A DNA stretch of 64,000 nt from Oxyruncus cristatus (Eukaryota > Chordata > Aves > Passeriformes > Cotingidae): assembly GCA_013399855.1 (NCBI GenBank), contig VXAY01006712.1:862305-926304 (forward strand), read 5' to 3'. The notes beneath the pieces were generated by a model that made no database searches, had not been told where the DNA came from, and was given only the letters and a program-made list of their open reading frames with translations. Positions 13,309 to 26,620 of the stretch are shown piece by piece (position 1 is the first letter of the stretch; the number at the start of each line of letters is the position of its first letter). The position numbers and the translations under genes are program-made.

Positions 13309-16300
13309 GCCTTATTTCCAGAACTTTTCTAATGTGCAGCAGAGGGAAATGATACTGTGCTTTCATATTTACTCCTGCAGCTTGTAGGTGAGGACAGTTT
13401 CACACCGCTACGATTTACTGCAGGAAGCAGCCCAGGAGCAGGGCAGGATGAAGGCCAGTCCTCCAAGGATACAGCCATAAGTCACAGCTTCACAGTGTGC
13501 TTTATTCAGTAACTGAAATTGCCTGTTCCTTGTCCTTTTCCTCCTTTCCCTGACTTCCTGTGCTGCTGCTGCTTCCCTTGAATCATTCAGATCTTTATGA
13601 TGATGAAACTCTGTGGTATCCTGGTTAAAAATTTATTCTTTGTCTTATTCTGATGAAATATGTTTCCCCTGATTTTTTTAATTTTATTTTTACTTTTTAT
13701 CTGTGCTGGTCCGTGTGGCCATCCCTGCGTGGTGCGTTACTTGTCCAAACGAGCTGTACTTACTTTGTTCTGGTACTGTAATGTCTTCTTTAGTGCTGAA
13801 TGCAAATCCTGCTAGTCAGCAGTTGTTCTTTACCCTCCATGTAAAAAAAGCTGAGGCAGTATTACACTAGTTTCTACAAGTCCTGGTTGATGGGCAGCAT
13901 CCACTGTGTAGGTTAAAGGTCTGAATGATGTCTAAACCCTGGCCTGACTATAGTCTTGTCTGTGGAGTGGACTGTTTATTACTTGACTTTCTGGCCTGTA
14001 CACTTGCCTTATCCTCCCTCTGCTGGTGATCAACCTTCTGCAATATCATGGATATAATTGTCACAGACAGGCTTTTCTAAAAGTGACATGTCATCCTTAC
14101 TAATCAGTAGAGTTTAATCTTTTGGACTACAAACAATTGACATTATTGTAATGGAGTTTGACAACATTGTTTGTTCTCTAAGCGTTTTTATTTGCTATTT
14201 TCCTATATTTAAATATGGCAAACCAGCAGCACAAACAACCCTGTATTCCTCTGTGATACTCTGCAGTTATGAAGCCCTCTTCCTTTGTAAAACAGGGTTT
14301 GTGTTTTGGTCACATCTTCCAGTGTGCTGCAGTAACACAATGAGGTCTTTATCTGCTTTAATAGATCACTTTAAGATCTTGTAATCGTATTTGTCTCAGT
14401 TTCACAGCTGTGAGTGCAAGGCGTGGATTTGCCAGTGGATGAGCACTTCACCTGAGAAACATTGTTCATCTCTAGATTTTTTTAGTGCCTTTGTCCCTCC
14501 TCAGTCAGGTGATCCAGATGATGGTGCATTTATTCCTTGAAATCGTACATCTTTGCCTGTTGGTGACAGCGGATGTCCCAGGAACAGGCTTTGTGGTTTG
14601 CTGTCTGAGAGACTGCTTCCTGTTGCCTATTGGTCTTAAAATTTATAACTCATCCAGGAGTCAAAACTATGAAACAGGACCCTACACAGCAGAGGGAGAG
14701 ACTTGCTTGCCTGGTCGTTTCCCTTCTGGCAGCATGGGAGGGAGTGGAGGGGCTGGTGTGGCGTCTTTGCTTGTACCTGCATCTCTCACTTACCAGAAGT
14801 GTGTGGAGATGCGTTTATTTGGGGCTCAGGGGGAAGCAAGCTGTTAAAACGCCAGATTGAGTGCTACTGGGAGAATAGGCACTTTTTCAAACCTGTCTGC
14901 GTTCATGTGCATTAGATTGTCTCTGCTGATGGCATTTTCTAACCTTGCTCGTAAGTAGTGAAAGTGTGGTCATACCCTGTGGCAGGCATGGGTCGTCGGA
15001 ACCAGGCGGCTCAGTACAGAGTAAGGTGAGTAGCTTCGAGATCCTCCCAGAAGGGGACAGCAAGTGGTAGGAGGTGCTTGCAGGCCGGGCTGCTGACTTC
15101 TCAGACTATTAAAGAGACAGATGAATAATGTTTATTAAACTTGTTTTCCCCCTGAAACCATATGAAGTGGCTCAGTAGGAGGGAATTATTTGGTGAGCGT
15201 AAGCATTAAGATGTTTCAGCTGAAAATGGTGCAGGCTTTCTTTGAAACGTGCAAACTGTAATTTTTTCAAGCCACGTGAAAATCCATTATTTTGTTTATT
15301 GCAGTGCTGTGGATCTTACTAGGCAGTCGTCTCACCTTCTTTCTGTTGTAGTTGCTGATGACATTTCAAGTCTCCCTGGTTAGTAAAATTGTGTGTTTTA
15401 GAACTGTAGTTCATGTGCTGTACCAAGAAGAGCCTTTCATTGAGTCCGTTGTGACACTTCAGTAGGCTTCCTGAGCCAGCTTTCACCACCATCCTTTGTG
15501 CACCACAGGAGCTGATGGAGTGCTCTGCTGAATAGGTGTTTTTCCAGGCGTGGTCACCTGGATTTGCAGTTTCTGTGTCCTTTTGGAGGTGAAGCCGCCG
15601 ATCCTAGGCTTTTGCACTCTTTCTCAGGCCTGGAATTGGCAACCATGCTGGCACATACCAGGAAAAGTTAAACCTAACACATGTCTCTGAGAGCTGGAAA
15701 CGTACCAAAGCATTGGAGAGAAGGTGAATGCCATTGAGAAGTTCTGGGCGTTGGATGAAAAAAGACCCACCACCCATGGAGTGGTCTGGGAGATTGCTGT
15801 TCAGTAGCTCACCCTGGCCAGGATCTGACCAGATTGATTTCAGGACGTGTTCTCTCAGGAGGTGTCCTGTGAAACCTCTCTCATGTCAGACAGGAAGGAC
15901 TCTGTAGGAAATCTTACAAAAAATACTCTAGTATGTAGAATGAAGCAACCTGTTTTCATATTCGTAGGAGCAGCAGGAGATGCATCTTGGGTTCCCTGTG
16001 CACTGGGAATAAGTTGGAGAACCTAGGTGAACGGCAGCAAAATGAAACTTTTATATCAGTGCTGAAACGTACATAAAACAGTCCCAATTTCTTTAGCTTT
16101 TCACTAGCTTGTCATTGCCTTGCAGAAGGTTCATTTCGAGCAGTAGTTTCAGATGTTAACATTTTGAATTTCTTTGCTTCATTCTAACAAAAAGGTAACT
16201 AAGCAAGGGCTGTTTTTCCTGCTGAGGAGTGATGCCGGTTTGCATCATCTGAGTCTATACAGCATGGTGAGTGTTTTGCTAACAGTCTTGGAGGAGGGGT

Positions 16301-19300
16301 CAGCTGTAGTGAAATTGCATAACCATTTTCTGTCATTTAAATATCTGATATGCCACCAGCGTTTCAAAGCATGTTAACATTTAAATAGTTTACCCTGCTC
16401 AGATATTTTTAAAGTGCCATGGCTCAGAAAGAGCTAAGGGTAAAATGCATAAATGCCCATTGTGTTACAAAGATAGAGAAGCAGTTTGAACATAGATATT
16501 CTGGTACCTGTATTTTTTTATTCTGCAGAATGACTGTGAGTTTTAGGTTTTCTGAGAAGGGAATCATAGTTTTGGGGTCAGCTTGTGCTGTGCCCTGAGG
16601 CATGGAGTTGGCTGACCTTGCCAGTGCACAGCTTAGACGGCTGCATGCAAACTCCAGCGCAGTTTTCTCGTGTGTCACTGAATAGCAAATCTGTTGTTAA
16701 AGACAGTCTGTTTTGCCAGGCTCAGATATGTCTGTGGCCTTGAAGAACAAGGAAGCTTAAATGAAGCTTGCTAGCAAAGAGTCTGGCAGGAGGCAGGATT
16801 CTCAGCAACAAAAGTAATGAAATCTGTCATTCTGTCTGTAATTGTCAAAGGGCAGTAGCAGAGCAGATAATGCACAGTTGTTAATCTGGAGTACTGATTT
16901 CTGTTTGTGGTCCATATACTTTGGATACCTTGGATGACTTCTGAGAGATCTGCAAAAGCTACTTGAGAAAAGCAAGCCGATTGTTAGGTGATTTAAATTC
17001 TCACTGCAGATCTGCACATCCTGTAGAAAAATTGCAGATGAGTGGTTTTCAGTTTCTAAGAAAAAAAATTTCTAGACTTGAAGTCTAAATAGTAGTTTGC
17101 TGGAAAGAAGACTGTATAATAGAAGTTACTCTATTCACAAATAACATTACCTAGCTAGGCTCACATTTTAACAGTGGAACATTGTTTGGCTTTGCTGTTT
17201 TAAACTCTTGCAGTAGTTTAAAGCTACTATTCCAATTAGAGAAAATTGGGAGAAGCGTCAGGGGAGAGTGAGAAAGAAACTAATGCTTAGTAAGAGCCAT
17301 TGTTTTGTTTACTGTATTGAATCTGCACTTATTAAAAAAAAACCAAAACAAAAACCAGCAGACTCCAAATAAAACAGCAAACATTTAGCATATGAGCTGC
17401 ATAACAATTGAAATTCAAATTTAGGAAATTAATACATCAACAGAGAACTTTGAACTTAAAGGTTCAATTGGTTTGAATTAATGTGGAATTATTTTTTTTT
17501 TTTTTTTAAGAAATGGCCCATTTATTTTTTAGGCTTATTTTAATGGGGACTTTGGTTTGTGTCTTGCTCTGTTAAGCGCACTTTGGAACAGGAAGTATTT
17601 TGTAATGTAGAATGACACTTGGAATATAGACAACGAAGCGGTCTTCTTGAGTCCTGTCTCTGCCTGTTCAGGGTCATGCAGCAGGAAAGAGGATATAGCA
17701 GTCTCAAGGATGTTCTTCCTCTTTGCATATTTTTGGTAATGTGGTATCTGGAGCTGATGACTTCAGAAGGTTATAAAAGGATACAGGGAAGCAGCTAACA
17801 GCTTGAGCACCTCTGCAGAATCTGGTTCGCAAGTAACATTAATTCCGAATTCTCTGACATATCTATCTTGTCTGGGATTAATTTTTGCATTTGGCTGAGC
17901 TTAACCTGATTTTTCCCCTGTGACGTTTGAAATGTGAAAGCTGTAAGTGGTCTGAAGTGGGGATCTCTGGTTTCAGATAAAACATGAATGGCGGTTGCTG
18001 TGGCATTTGGAGGTCAGCTTTGCCAAGGGAGGCTGTGTTTCTCTGAGCCCTAAACCTTGAAGGAAGCTCATAAATCTTGTCCTGCCTCTAATACCTTCAT
18101 GTAATTTTCTGATTCTGCTTTTCTGTTATACTAAAACCTGTCAAATCTAATGTTCTAGGCCTGGAAACCTGCAGTAATTATTTGTTTTGTCAAGAAAGTC
18201 TGAGGCAGAACCTCTGTGGTGTGCAGCTCTCACACTGATCTTTTCCTTTGAAATGTCTGTAATGATAGTGCAAACAAGGTTCTTAAAAGTTAATCATCGA
18301 GTGTAATAATGGCTCTCTCTGCAACATTTCATTTGGCATAAGAAAAAGCTCATTTTAGGCTTGGCAGGAGTTAAAATCCCAGTAATGCTCATGAGAATGT
18401 TCTGCGAGCAAAGCTTCTATTAATCCTGTTCCTGACATGCTCACACATAATTTGATGTGAAACCTGAAGCACTTGTACTGAAAGATCTGCACCTGTGTTT
18501 TTGGATGTACAGAAAGCAGTAATGTGGGTACAAACTGATAACCCAGTTACTAGCTAAAGGTCAAAATGACCTTTGCATTGTTGAAATCAACACAAGGGTT
18601 GTATTGAGGTGGGAACAGGTATTATCAACGCTCTATAACCCGATAGAATGGATGTAACAACACATGGTAAATCACTTTGTTTGTGGAAGTTATCCCAAAA
18701 TCAGAGTGTGTTTTCAGACTCCAGAATTAGCAATGACTGATTTGTTGCTAACCAAATTCTGCAACAAAACATCAATGTTTAACAAGTCCTGTTCTGTGCA
18801 AACATTTTTATAGTGCTGGTATCTATAATTTTTTTCTGTGTCTTACAGAAGTGTGCAGACTCCATAGCTGTACACAGCTTAAAGAATAGCAAAGGTTAGT
18901 GAGCAACAGTGCAATGATATAATGATGATTTTTAAAATCTGTATCAGTGCCATCTGTGAAAAGTATTAGAAACTTATTTTAAAAGTATGATTCTGTTATT
19001 TTCAGCATAAAAAATGCTAGGATTGGTACAGAGGTTTTAACATGTTAAAAAAGGGTAACTCATTTCTGAGCTAGCGTAACTGTAAACACAGCAAAATCCT
19101 AAACCTTTTAAAATGCTTGCCTCTGAAGCTGTGTGTATTAGGTGTGTCTGTTAGGGTGAAATGATGATTTCTTAAATTTCAAGGCTATTTTACTGCATTT
19201 CCATGGTGCTTGGCAAGAAAAAATGAGCTGCAGTCTGTTGTTGGAGATTAATGTCCAGTCGAGATCTTGGGTATTTAAAACCTTTGTGGTGTGTAGTGAA

Positions 19301-19861
19301 TTCTGGATTTTGACCCTAAACCTGGTATGTTCTGTTTTGAGTGTGGTTGGCTGGGACATGCAGTTGTCCCACGTACATGCTGTTTGCCAGTCCTTCAGCA
19401 ACAGTGCAGTTCCTTGAAAATGCTCGTAGATGTAAGGCTAAACACGATTGTGGCCACGGTTTAGCTGATGAGAAGGAATTGTAGTTTGTTACTCATCACT
19501 GGTAGAATAAACTAATAATGGTGCTGCAGCAGAAGAGCAGTGTTTAGCATTGGGGACATAGCCCTACCCTCAGGTAGTTCTGATGTTTCTCTTTTCAGCA
19601 AGCAGACCTGCAGAAAGCTCGGCACCCTGAGTGGATGCTGTGCAGCATCTGGAGGGAGAGCTGTATTGTGTCTGTCACAGGCCTGATCCTGTACAGCCCT
19701 CAGTCCTTCAAGGTTTTCTTTTTTTGGACCAGGATCCTTCATTGCTTCCTTACTTTTTCTTACTTTGGCCCTGAGGTGAGACAGGGAGGACTTGGAGTGA
19801 GTCAAACACTTACTTAGTTCCCACTCCCTTTTTTTTTTTTCCCCCTCAAGAAAGGCTCAGA

Positions 19862-20005
19862 CTTGAGTCACAGAATCTTCTGAGTCTGAAGTGACCCACA
19901 AGGATCATCAAGTCCAACTCTTAAGTGAATAGCCCATACTAGGATAGAACCTGCAGCCTTGTCATTATTAGCACCATGCTCTTACCAGCTGAACTAATCT
20001 CAGGG
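19862..20005 (-). mobile_element. SINE with tRNA-Ile-like head and CR1-like tail (TguSINE1 type)
   Basis: Read on the minus strand from about 20005, the element opens with a tRNA-Ile(AAT)-like sequence: an A-box region ttagttcagctgg, the anticodon stretch gtgctaataatgac, and a B-box-like ggttctatcc. It ends at about 19862 in gatccttgtgggtcacttc followed by gattctgtga, which resembles the 3' end of avian CR1 LINEs. That composite is the architecture of the passerine SINE known as TguSINE1, mobilised by CR1. It is about 144 bp and diverged, so it is an old, inactive copy. Confidence 0.8.
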
Positions 20006-21023
20006 TCATAATATCTCCCAATAGGGAAACCTAGTTCCACATAGGTTTCAATCTGCCCCAAACTAGTACAGCTGCTGAAGGAGGTACTATGGTTGGATTT
20101 AAACTAACACTGAGCCTTCCGCTCCCTAAAGCAGGTTTTTAACCTGCAGAAGTTGATCTGTTGACCTCCCTAAGAAGTTACACGCTGGTGTAAGTCTGGG
20201 CTGGGAGTTGGGGATGGATGGAGACCAGCAGGCACAGCAGTCAGAGGTAAGTAAGCAGGCTGGACCCCTTGCAACTCCAAGGAAGAGGAGCAGTTGTTTA
20301 GCTTGTTTTCCCCAACCCCATTTGAGGGACCCAGATGATTTTTAAGCCATTTATCCTGGCGCACTGCTAAATTTCTGATGAGTGTCTTAAAATAAAGATG
20401 TACACATAGTTTATCAGTGCACAGCTGGTGTCTAGGACCTATGAGGCCTAAATGTGCTGTAATTAAGGGTATGAGTAGAGGAGTGGGTTGCCACATACTA
20501 CAAGTGGAATACTGCAGGAGAAAGAGGAAAACAGCAATGGTCTGGTGACAGGCCAGATGTGAGAGCTGAGAATGTTCAAACTCTACATATGTCAGTGCAG
20601 TGAAAACTGTGCTGCTCCTTGGTGCTGTTGATTCTGTACCCTAAAACAGAACTTGACATTTGTTGTCTGAGGGTCAGATACCAAAGAATGGGAATGGAAA
20701 GTAGAAATAAATGTTTCTATGTTACTCATACTTTAATATAAGGATAATCGGGCCTGAGGGAAATGACTAGCTTTAGTACGGAGTGGTTTTGTTGTTAAAC
20801 TTTAACCTGCACCAAGTTCTCAGTGGAAATAAATTTGGAAGCCAGAACTGGCTGTACTTTGAGAAGGTTCCCTGTGCAACTTCATACCACAACTGGGTGA
20901 CACGAAGAAAGGAACTGATTTTCTGTGTAAATCATAGCGCCCGTCTCTGTCATAATGGAAACATGAATGTTGAAACTTGCTGCTGAAAAAGCATCTTACA
21001 AAACAAACAGCACAAGCATGGAG

Positions 21024-21524
21024 TGTGATGGACTGATGGAGTCTGATTACGAGATGGAGTCTGCTCGAGCATGGAGTTAAAAAGCCTTGATGCCATAGCC
21101 GGGCTGCTGCAGGAGCCGAGCTCCTTGCAAAAGCTCCGGGAGGCACCCAGCAAGCCAGCAGAGGCAGGCAGAGGAGCAAAGAAGATAAAAAGCTGTTACA
21201 ATCAAAAAATGCATGGAGGGCTTACTCTCCCAAACAAGGTGTGCCAAGGCAGATCTTGCTTGGAGACCGGGGAACCAGCCAGGAGACACTCAGGGCCCAT
21301 CTTGGTCCCAGGCGACCTTGGCTGGGATCCTGGTGAACTGGCCAATGGGCATCCAGGGGTACCACAGTGAAGGTATTTAGGGAATGTGAGGGTGCTGTTT
21401 GAGCTTTGCTGTGGGAGCTGCATACCTTTCTGGGATCCAGCATCTGGCTTCATTTGTGCCTTAAGCTCCCCTATGGGAATGTTTTAGAATGTGGTTCCCC
21501 TCTGCATCTGAGTGAACTGAAACA
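21024..21524. mobile_element. Solo LTR of an endogenous retrovirus (501 bp, 5-bp target duplication)
   Basis: The segment begins TGTGATGGAC, ends CTGAAACA (TG...CA) and is flanked by the direct repeat tggag at 21019-21023 and 21525-21529. Its length and 5-bp duplication suit an ERVL-like LTR. No gag, pol or env sequence lies next to it, so it is a recombination relic (solo LTR). Its last 94 bases match a second site at 13211-13308. No AATAAA is seen inside, so orientation is uncertain, though the sister copy suggests plus. Confidence 0.75.
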
Positions 21525-24500
21525 TGGAGGCACCGGCTTCAGCTTGGAACTTTTGAAAGAGACTCGGCAGCACTTGTTTACTCTTCAACCAGCTGCCATA
21601 GAAATAGAATTAATGGAGGAAAAAAAAAGAGGGCTTTACCGCACCACCTTCAACATGGAGGAAAAATTGCACAGGTTTTAGTGTTTAACCTGTGTGATTC
21701 ACATCAAATGCAAAGCTGGCTGTGTGTGGTGTGGCGGGCAGGAGAAGGAACTCTTGCGGAGTGGCAGGTGAAGCAGCAGGACCTGCGGCTCTGCCATCCC
21801 CTCCCTGCACCTGAAACTGAGACCTCAAAATTGTTATCACAGCTCTGTTTGCCATTCGGATGTTGTAGTTCTTTGTCCCAGATGAAACTGGGTATGTGAT
21901 GCAGGTGGACCCGGGAATGTATGAATTTTTTTAAGGTCTGTTCTGGTTGTTTTGCTATTGAGTGGGCATGTTTTTAACATGATACGAAGTATCATCCTAA
22001 CCAGTCTAATGACATTCTCGTTACATTATGAATCTGAGAAGATAGTTTCAAAGGTGTGTGATAAGTGAGTCGTAATGTGTGATAGTAAGATAAAGATATT
22101 CAGAAGCATAACAGATTTTAGCTGTGTTTGTAAGTCAGAAGTGTCCTTACATAACTTGTAAAGCTTGAGGAAATCCCACTTTATAGCTTTCTGGGTTTTT
22201 TTTGGACATGAACAGTTTTGTTTTGTTTTTACAAAAAATTGGTGAATTCCACCTATGAATTTTAACTGAGTTTTTTTAATAGTAAATACTGCTGGAGGGT
22301 TCAACTTCTGACTTTTTTGCGGCCAAATGCAGTGAAGCTTTGTGGTTTTTTTATTTCTCCACTGTTTTGAATAACTTGGTTCAAATCCCCTACTTCAGCA
22401 ACCTTGTGCAGCTCCCTCAGGGAGGCTATGCTGTGTCTTACACAACTAGGGAGCTGGCTCTGGCTCCTTGAACCGAAGTTGCCTGCTTTTTTCATCACAG
22501 AAGCTTTTTGTCAGGACAGACAGGTAATCTCTGCCAAGGCTTCTCCTTAAGTTGCAGAATGTTTTACTGTACAGGTGGAGAAGTGCTGTCTTTTAATCTT
22601 GTGTGCTGAGATGGAAATTACTTTTGCTTTTCCTTCTCCTCTAGCTGATTCTAATTAACTTTGGGGGGTGAGGGAAGAAGGCAGTGTTTTGAATGTGCTT
22701 TTAAAGTTTGTTTAGAGCTGTCTTGGCGTTGTGCTGTCTCTACTGTCAGTGTCCCTGAGCAGTGCATGCTGTTAACAGTGTGTGGGCATATGTACAATTT
22801 AGGAAGTTGAGTGTTCTCAGTAGGCAAACTGGCCAGGGGTGTTTTGGTACGGCAAACCTCTGCTGTGTGGACAAGGTGGTTGTTGAATTTGCCTCCTCTG
22901 AGAGTCAAGATACTTCACGGCCTGGCACCTGTCAGTAACTGGCATAATTTGGTAAAAACTGGCTTGAAAGCTTGAAAAACTAGAATCTGATACTGAATAA
23001 CTGGGTTTTTCTACATTATCATGATGGTAAAATACCTTCAGTTCTAAAAAACATTAAAGACTCTCTTTTTTGTCTTTTCCTTGCCTATGGGGTTTGGTTT
23101 TTCTGGTGACTTCTTTTGGTGTTTTGTTGTTTTTTGGAAGAGGCCATGCATTTCCCAAGGGAAGAGAGAAAGAAAAATACCAAGACAGCATTGAAATATA
23201 CTAAATATGTGAAACCCTGTGAAGTAACACCTAGGTGCTTTGTAATCTCATTGTTCAGATGATTCTCTTTAATGTGTTCAGGCTATCACCTGTAAATAGT
23301 GGTAAGTGCAGATTATGTGAAGAATCAGAAAGTTAAAAAAAAAAAATGGAAATACTGTAGTAATAAATAGCTAAAAAGCAACAAAAGGTGTTCTCTGAAA
23401 GTGACAAAATATGTGATTTAAGCTCTTACTAAAGCAGGTGGTGTAATATACCATCTTGATTTTAGTTTTAGATTTTCTGGATTGCTGTGTTAGAGTGAAT
23501 ACGGAAATAAATAACATTCAGTTTTTAATATTAGGAGGTGTTTCCACATAATTGGCAGCTGATAGTCTTTTGGGTAAGACAGGCAGTTGTTTTGAGTCTT
23601 TTAACTCTTGATTTTCTTGTAGTGTGCTTCATTTATTCCATTAAAGAACATTAGGCAAAAAACACAGGCAGAATTTAGACTCTGTTTTCTGTTACTTTTC
23701 ACTGAATACTTAGACTAAGATTTGGAGGATCATCTGCTGCTGCGTCTTCAGATTTTCGAACCAGTTTTCAGGATTGTTCCTTTTCTGATAGAAGGAGAAG
23801 GAGTCCTGGATTATATTGGATTTTATGATGAGAGAAGAGGTAATTGTCTCTTTTGTACTAATCTTGTTGAAGTTAATATTGTTGAATATAGAGGGGAGCT
23901 CCCAATGATCTCTGCTCCTCAAAGACTATGTTGTTTATTGAGCAAAATATTCTAGTGTTGCTTCTGAAAGAACATTTCCTTCCCTAGCAAGTGCTGTGCA
24001 AGTACATAAAAACTTTACATGTCCATGAACTGGTGTTTTAAAAAGTTCAGTCTGAAGCAAGTGTTACTTTCTTTATGCAGATGTGCATCCTCTTTTCCTT
24101 TCTCTCATGCTGTATGGCTCTTGGTCTCACACAGTTTTTTTGTGTTGAGTGTTCTCTGTTTTTGCTGGAATTTGATTCAGAACCACTACTGCGTGGATTA
24201 AAATAACCCTGTGTTGATATTTGTAAGATATTGTAGCTGGAAGAAAGTTGGAATTTGTGAAACACACTCAAATGCTTTCCTGAAGAATGGATGGGATGCA
24301 CAGATAGTATCATGAATGTTCCTGTTCAGTTTTATGGAAGTTAGGTTGCTTAATTACAGCACTGTTTTGTATCCTTAAAAATGGAGAAGATTCCATCTCT
24401 GCAGTAGCTGGCCCAGCCTTAATATTTGTATTTTGCCATTGGGAATGGCACGAGGAATTCATAGCTCTCTGCCTTCATGATAGTCTCCATGTTGTTCTTG

Positions 24501-26076
24501 GGTTTTTCAGGGTGCTTGTGAGATCTGAGGAGTGTCAGGGTGACAGGGGGAATTGAAAGCTGAAGATGCCAGCAGAGTTTGGGCTAGGTTGAAGTGACTG
24601 TTTGAGAAGTAAGAGGGCTTTCCTGCTTTGTTGTTTCAAAGCTGGGTTTAGCATGGGCCCCTGCTGCAGGTTAAAGCTCATTCGTGTACCTTTTCCTGTA
24701 ACGTTTAGAAAAATTTGAGAGATGTTGATACGCCAGTACATGGTTCTGTGAAATAAAGATGTTTTCATGAAAAGTGAAGCTTTGCAGGTAGGAAAGAGGG
24801 AAAACATTTGAGTCTTTGCTCTGTAAATCGTGTGGTGTGTTTGCTACTTGACCCCCCTGCCCCAACCTCCCCCCTCCACAATGTCTTGCACAGGGGGTTA
24901 GGAGATGAAATCACCAGCCCCATGCAGACAGGGTGCGAGCAGTGGAAGTGGTGACCGTATCAGCAACAGCTATTTTGGTATGTCAGACCAATTACTAAAA
25001 TATAGTACTGGTACTATGCACAGTTCTTATTGGCCGGCCTACCTTTTCGTGCAGTTATTTTAAAACTCTAAAACCACACAGAGCACTCACGGAAAAAGTT
25101 TTCAGTGACAGACTATCTGTGGGCAGTGTGTGCAGCCTTGGTTATTCATATCTGTACATTGGCTTTACTTGTGGCTTCCAAGTAAGCATTTAGAACAGTT
25201 TTTCTGAGGAAGCCAGTGCATATAGATTGAGGGTCAGTTGAGTTTTGGGTAGCAAATATACCTCTGGTTGCGATCATCAAGGTATTTATTTTGAAACTGT
25301 GTTTCAGTAAGGTCCATGTGCAGTGCTGTCATACTAGAAACATTCTCAAACTTAAAAACTGGCTTCCATGGTCTCCCAAAGCGTTCTCAGAGTAAGCAAA
25401 ATTTGCTTATAAGACGGATTTCTTGCATTTCCTCTCCTCTTCATTTAGAATCACTAGGACGTAGTTACAGAAGGCAAAATTAAATAGAGAATGAAAGAAA
25501 TGCTCCTGATATGAATGGTAGTTGATGTGCAGAAGGAAAAGGAGTACATATTGTGTGTTGTTCTTTAATTTTCTTTTTTTCTTTAAATACAAGTAGGCTG
25601 TGACAGCCAGAGGCACCTTGCAATAGGTTAATGTACCTTGGAATTTGTCAGATTAGAAGAAGGTCTTCGAATAAGTGAAGTATATATGAAGGATTGTGGA
25701 TCTTTTATCAAAAATTTCCTTAAGGTGGCTGTCCTTTAATTCTACATTAATATATTCCAGGTTGTCTTTCATTTGTAATCCAGTAGGTATTTTCTTTGAT
25801 CTTTGAGGACTTAAGTCACAGCTGTCAAAATAATGAGCTATTCGTGGTGTAATTTTCCCCCCCAAGCTTAAGTAATTGTTACCAGAAGAAGTAGTTTGTG
25901 GGGGTTTTTTTCCCTTTAAGTTTACATTGAAGTGCTCTTAAAACCTGACAGGGTATAAGGCTTGTTTGGGAGTCTAGCAGTGCCTACAGTACCTGCTGTA
26001 AGGGATCACCTGTGAGGCTGAGGTCAAACAAGAGGACCTGAAGGATGTCTGCCAATCTGCAGCGCTTACATGGATG

Positions 26077-26620
26077 TTAATTTCCTACTCGAGTCCTGGT
26101 TGGATTAAAGGGTTCAGTTCTGTCAGAGCTTCTGGCAAGCTGTGAGTAGTTACTACTTGCGTGACTACAGGTGGTGTCCGGACAGCCAGGCAGTGGCAGT
26201 CTGATCAAAGGAGAGGAATCAGCCCCTGCTTGCAAACCACCCTTCGCCTTAGCCCGGCTGCCCTCACACCCAGCCCCGTGTCCGTGGCCTTCTCTGCCAG
26301 AAGCACCGATGGTTAGTGGCCCGTTCCCAACTACCACAACAAGGAGGGATGGATTGCTCTTTGGAGCTGAGTTCTTGAGCTGAGGTGCCACGGCTTGCAA
26401 GTGCTGGTAGCTCTTCTGCCTATCCCCGTCTCCATTGAGATCCACGGGCTGGCTGAGTGCTGGTCTGGGCCCCAGCTGTCTTTCCACCTGGATTTCAGGT
26501 CTCAGTGTCCTCAAACCCTAGCTCAGACTCAGAGCCACTTGTGGAGACTTCAAAATCTCTAATAGTGTACAGGTCAGCTAATTTGCTGCGAGGAGTTTCA
26601 CACCTACTGTAGCTATTCAT
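26077..26620 (-). pseudogene. GC-rich antisense reading frames, possible frameshifted retrocopy or unannotated exon
   Basis: On the minus strand an ATG at 26618-26620 opens 41 residues (CETPRSKLADLYTIRDFEVS, then GSESELGFEDTET) ending at 26495. An overlapping second frame continues to 26077 with VDLNGDGDRQKSYQHLQAV and PQLKNSAPKSNPS. The two would join with a one-base shift near 26500. Composition is clearly GC-richer than the surroundings. I do not recognise the family, and no splice sites or poly(A) were established. Confidence 0.3.

Noticed and set aside
14960..15026. GC-richer patch ending in a donor-like site (gtaag|gtgagt) near 15026
   Set aside because: Lacks a pyrimidine-rich acceptor and any recognisable product.
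20131..20147. Short palindrome gcaggtttttaacctgc
   Set aside because: A 7-bp stem is common by chance in 64 kb and is not associated with any element.
20190..20250. Strong donor-like site (CAGAG|gtaagtaag) near 20246
   Set aside because: No convincing acceptor upstream at exon distance and no homology; donor-like sequences are frequent by chance.
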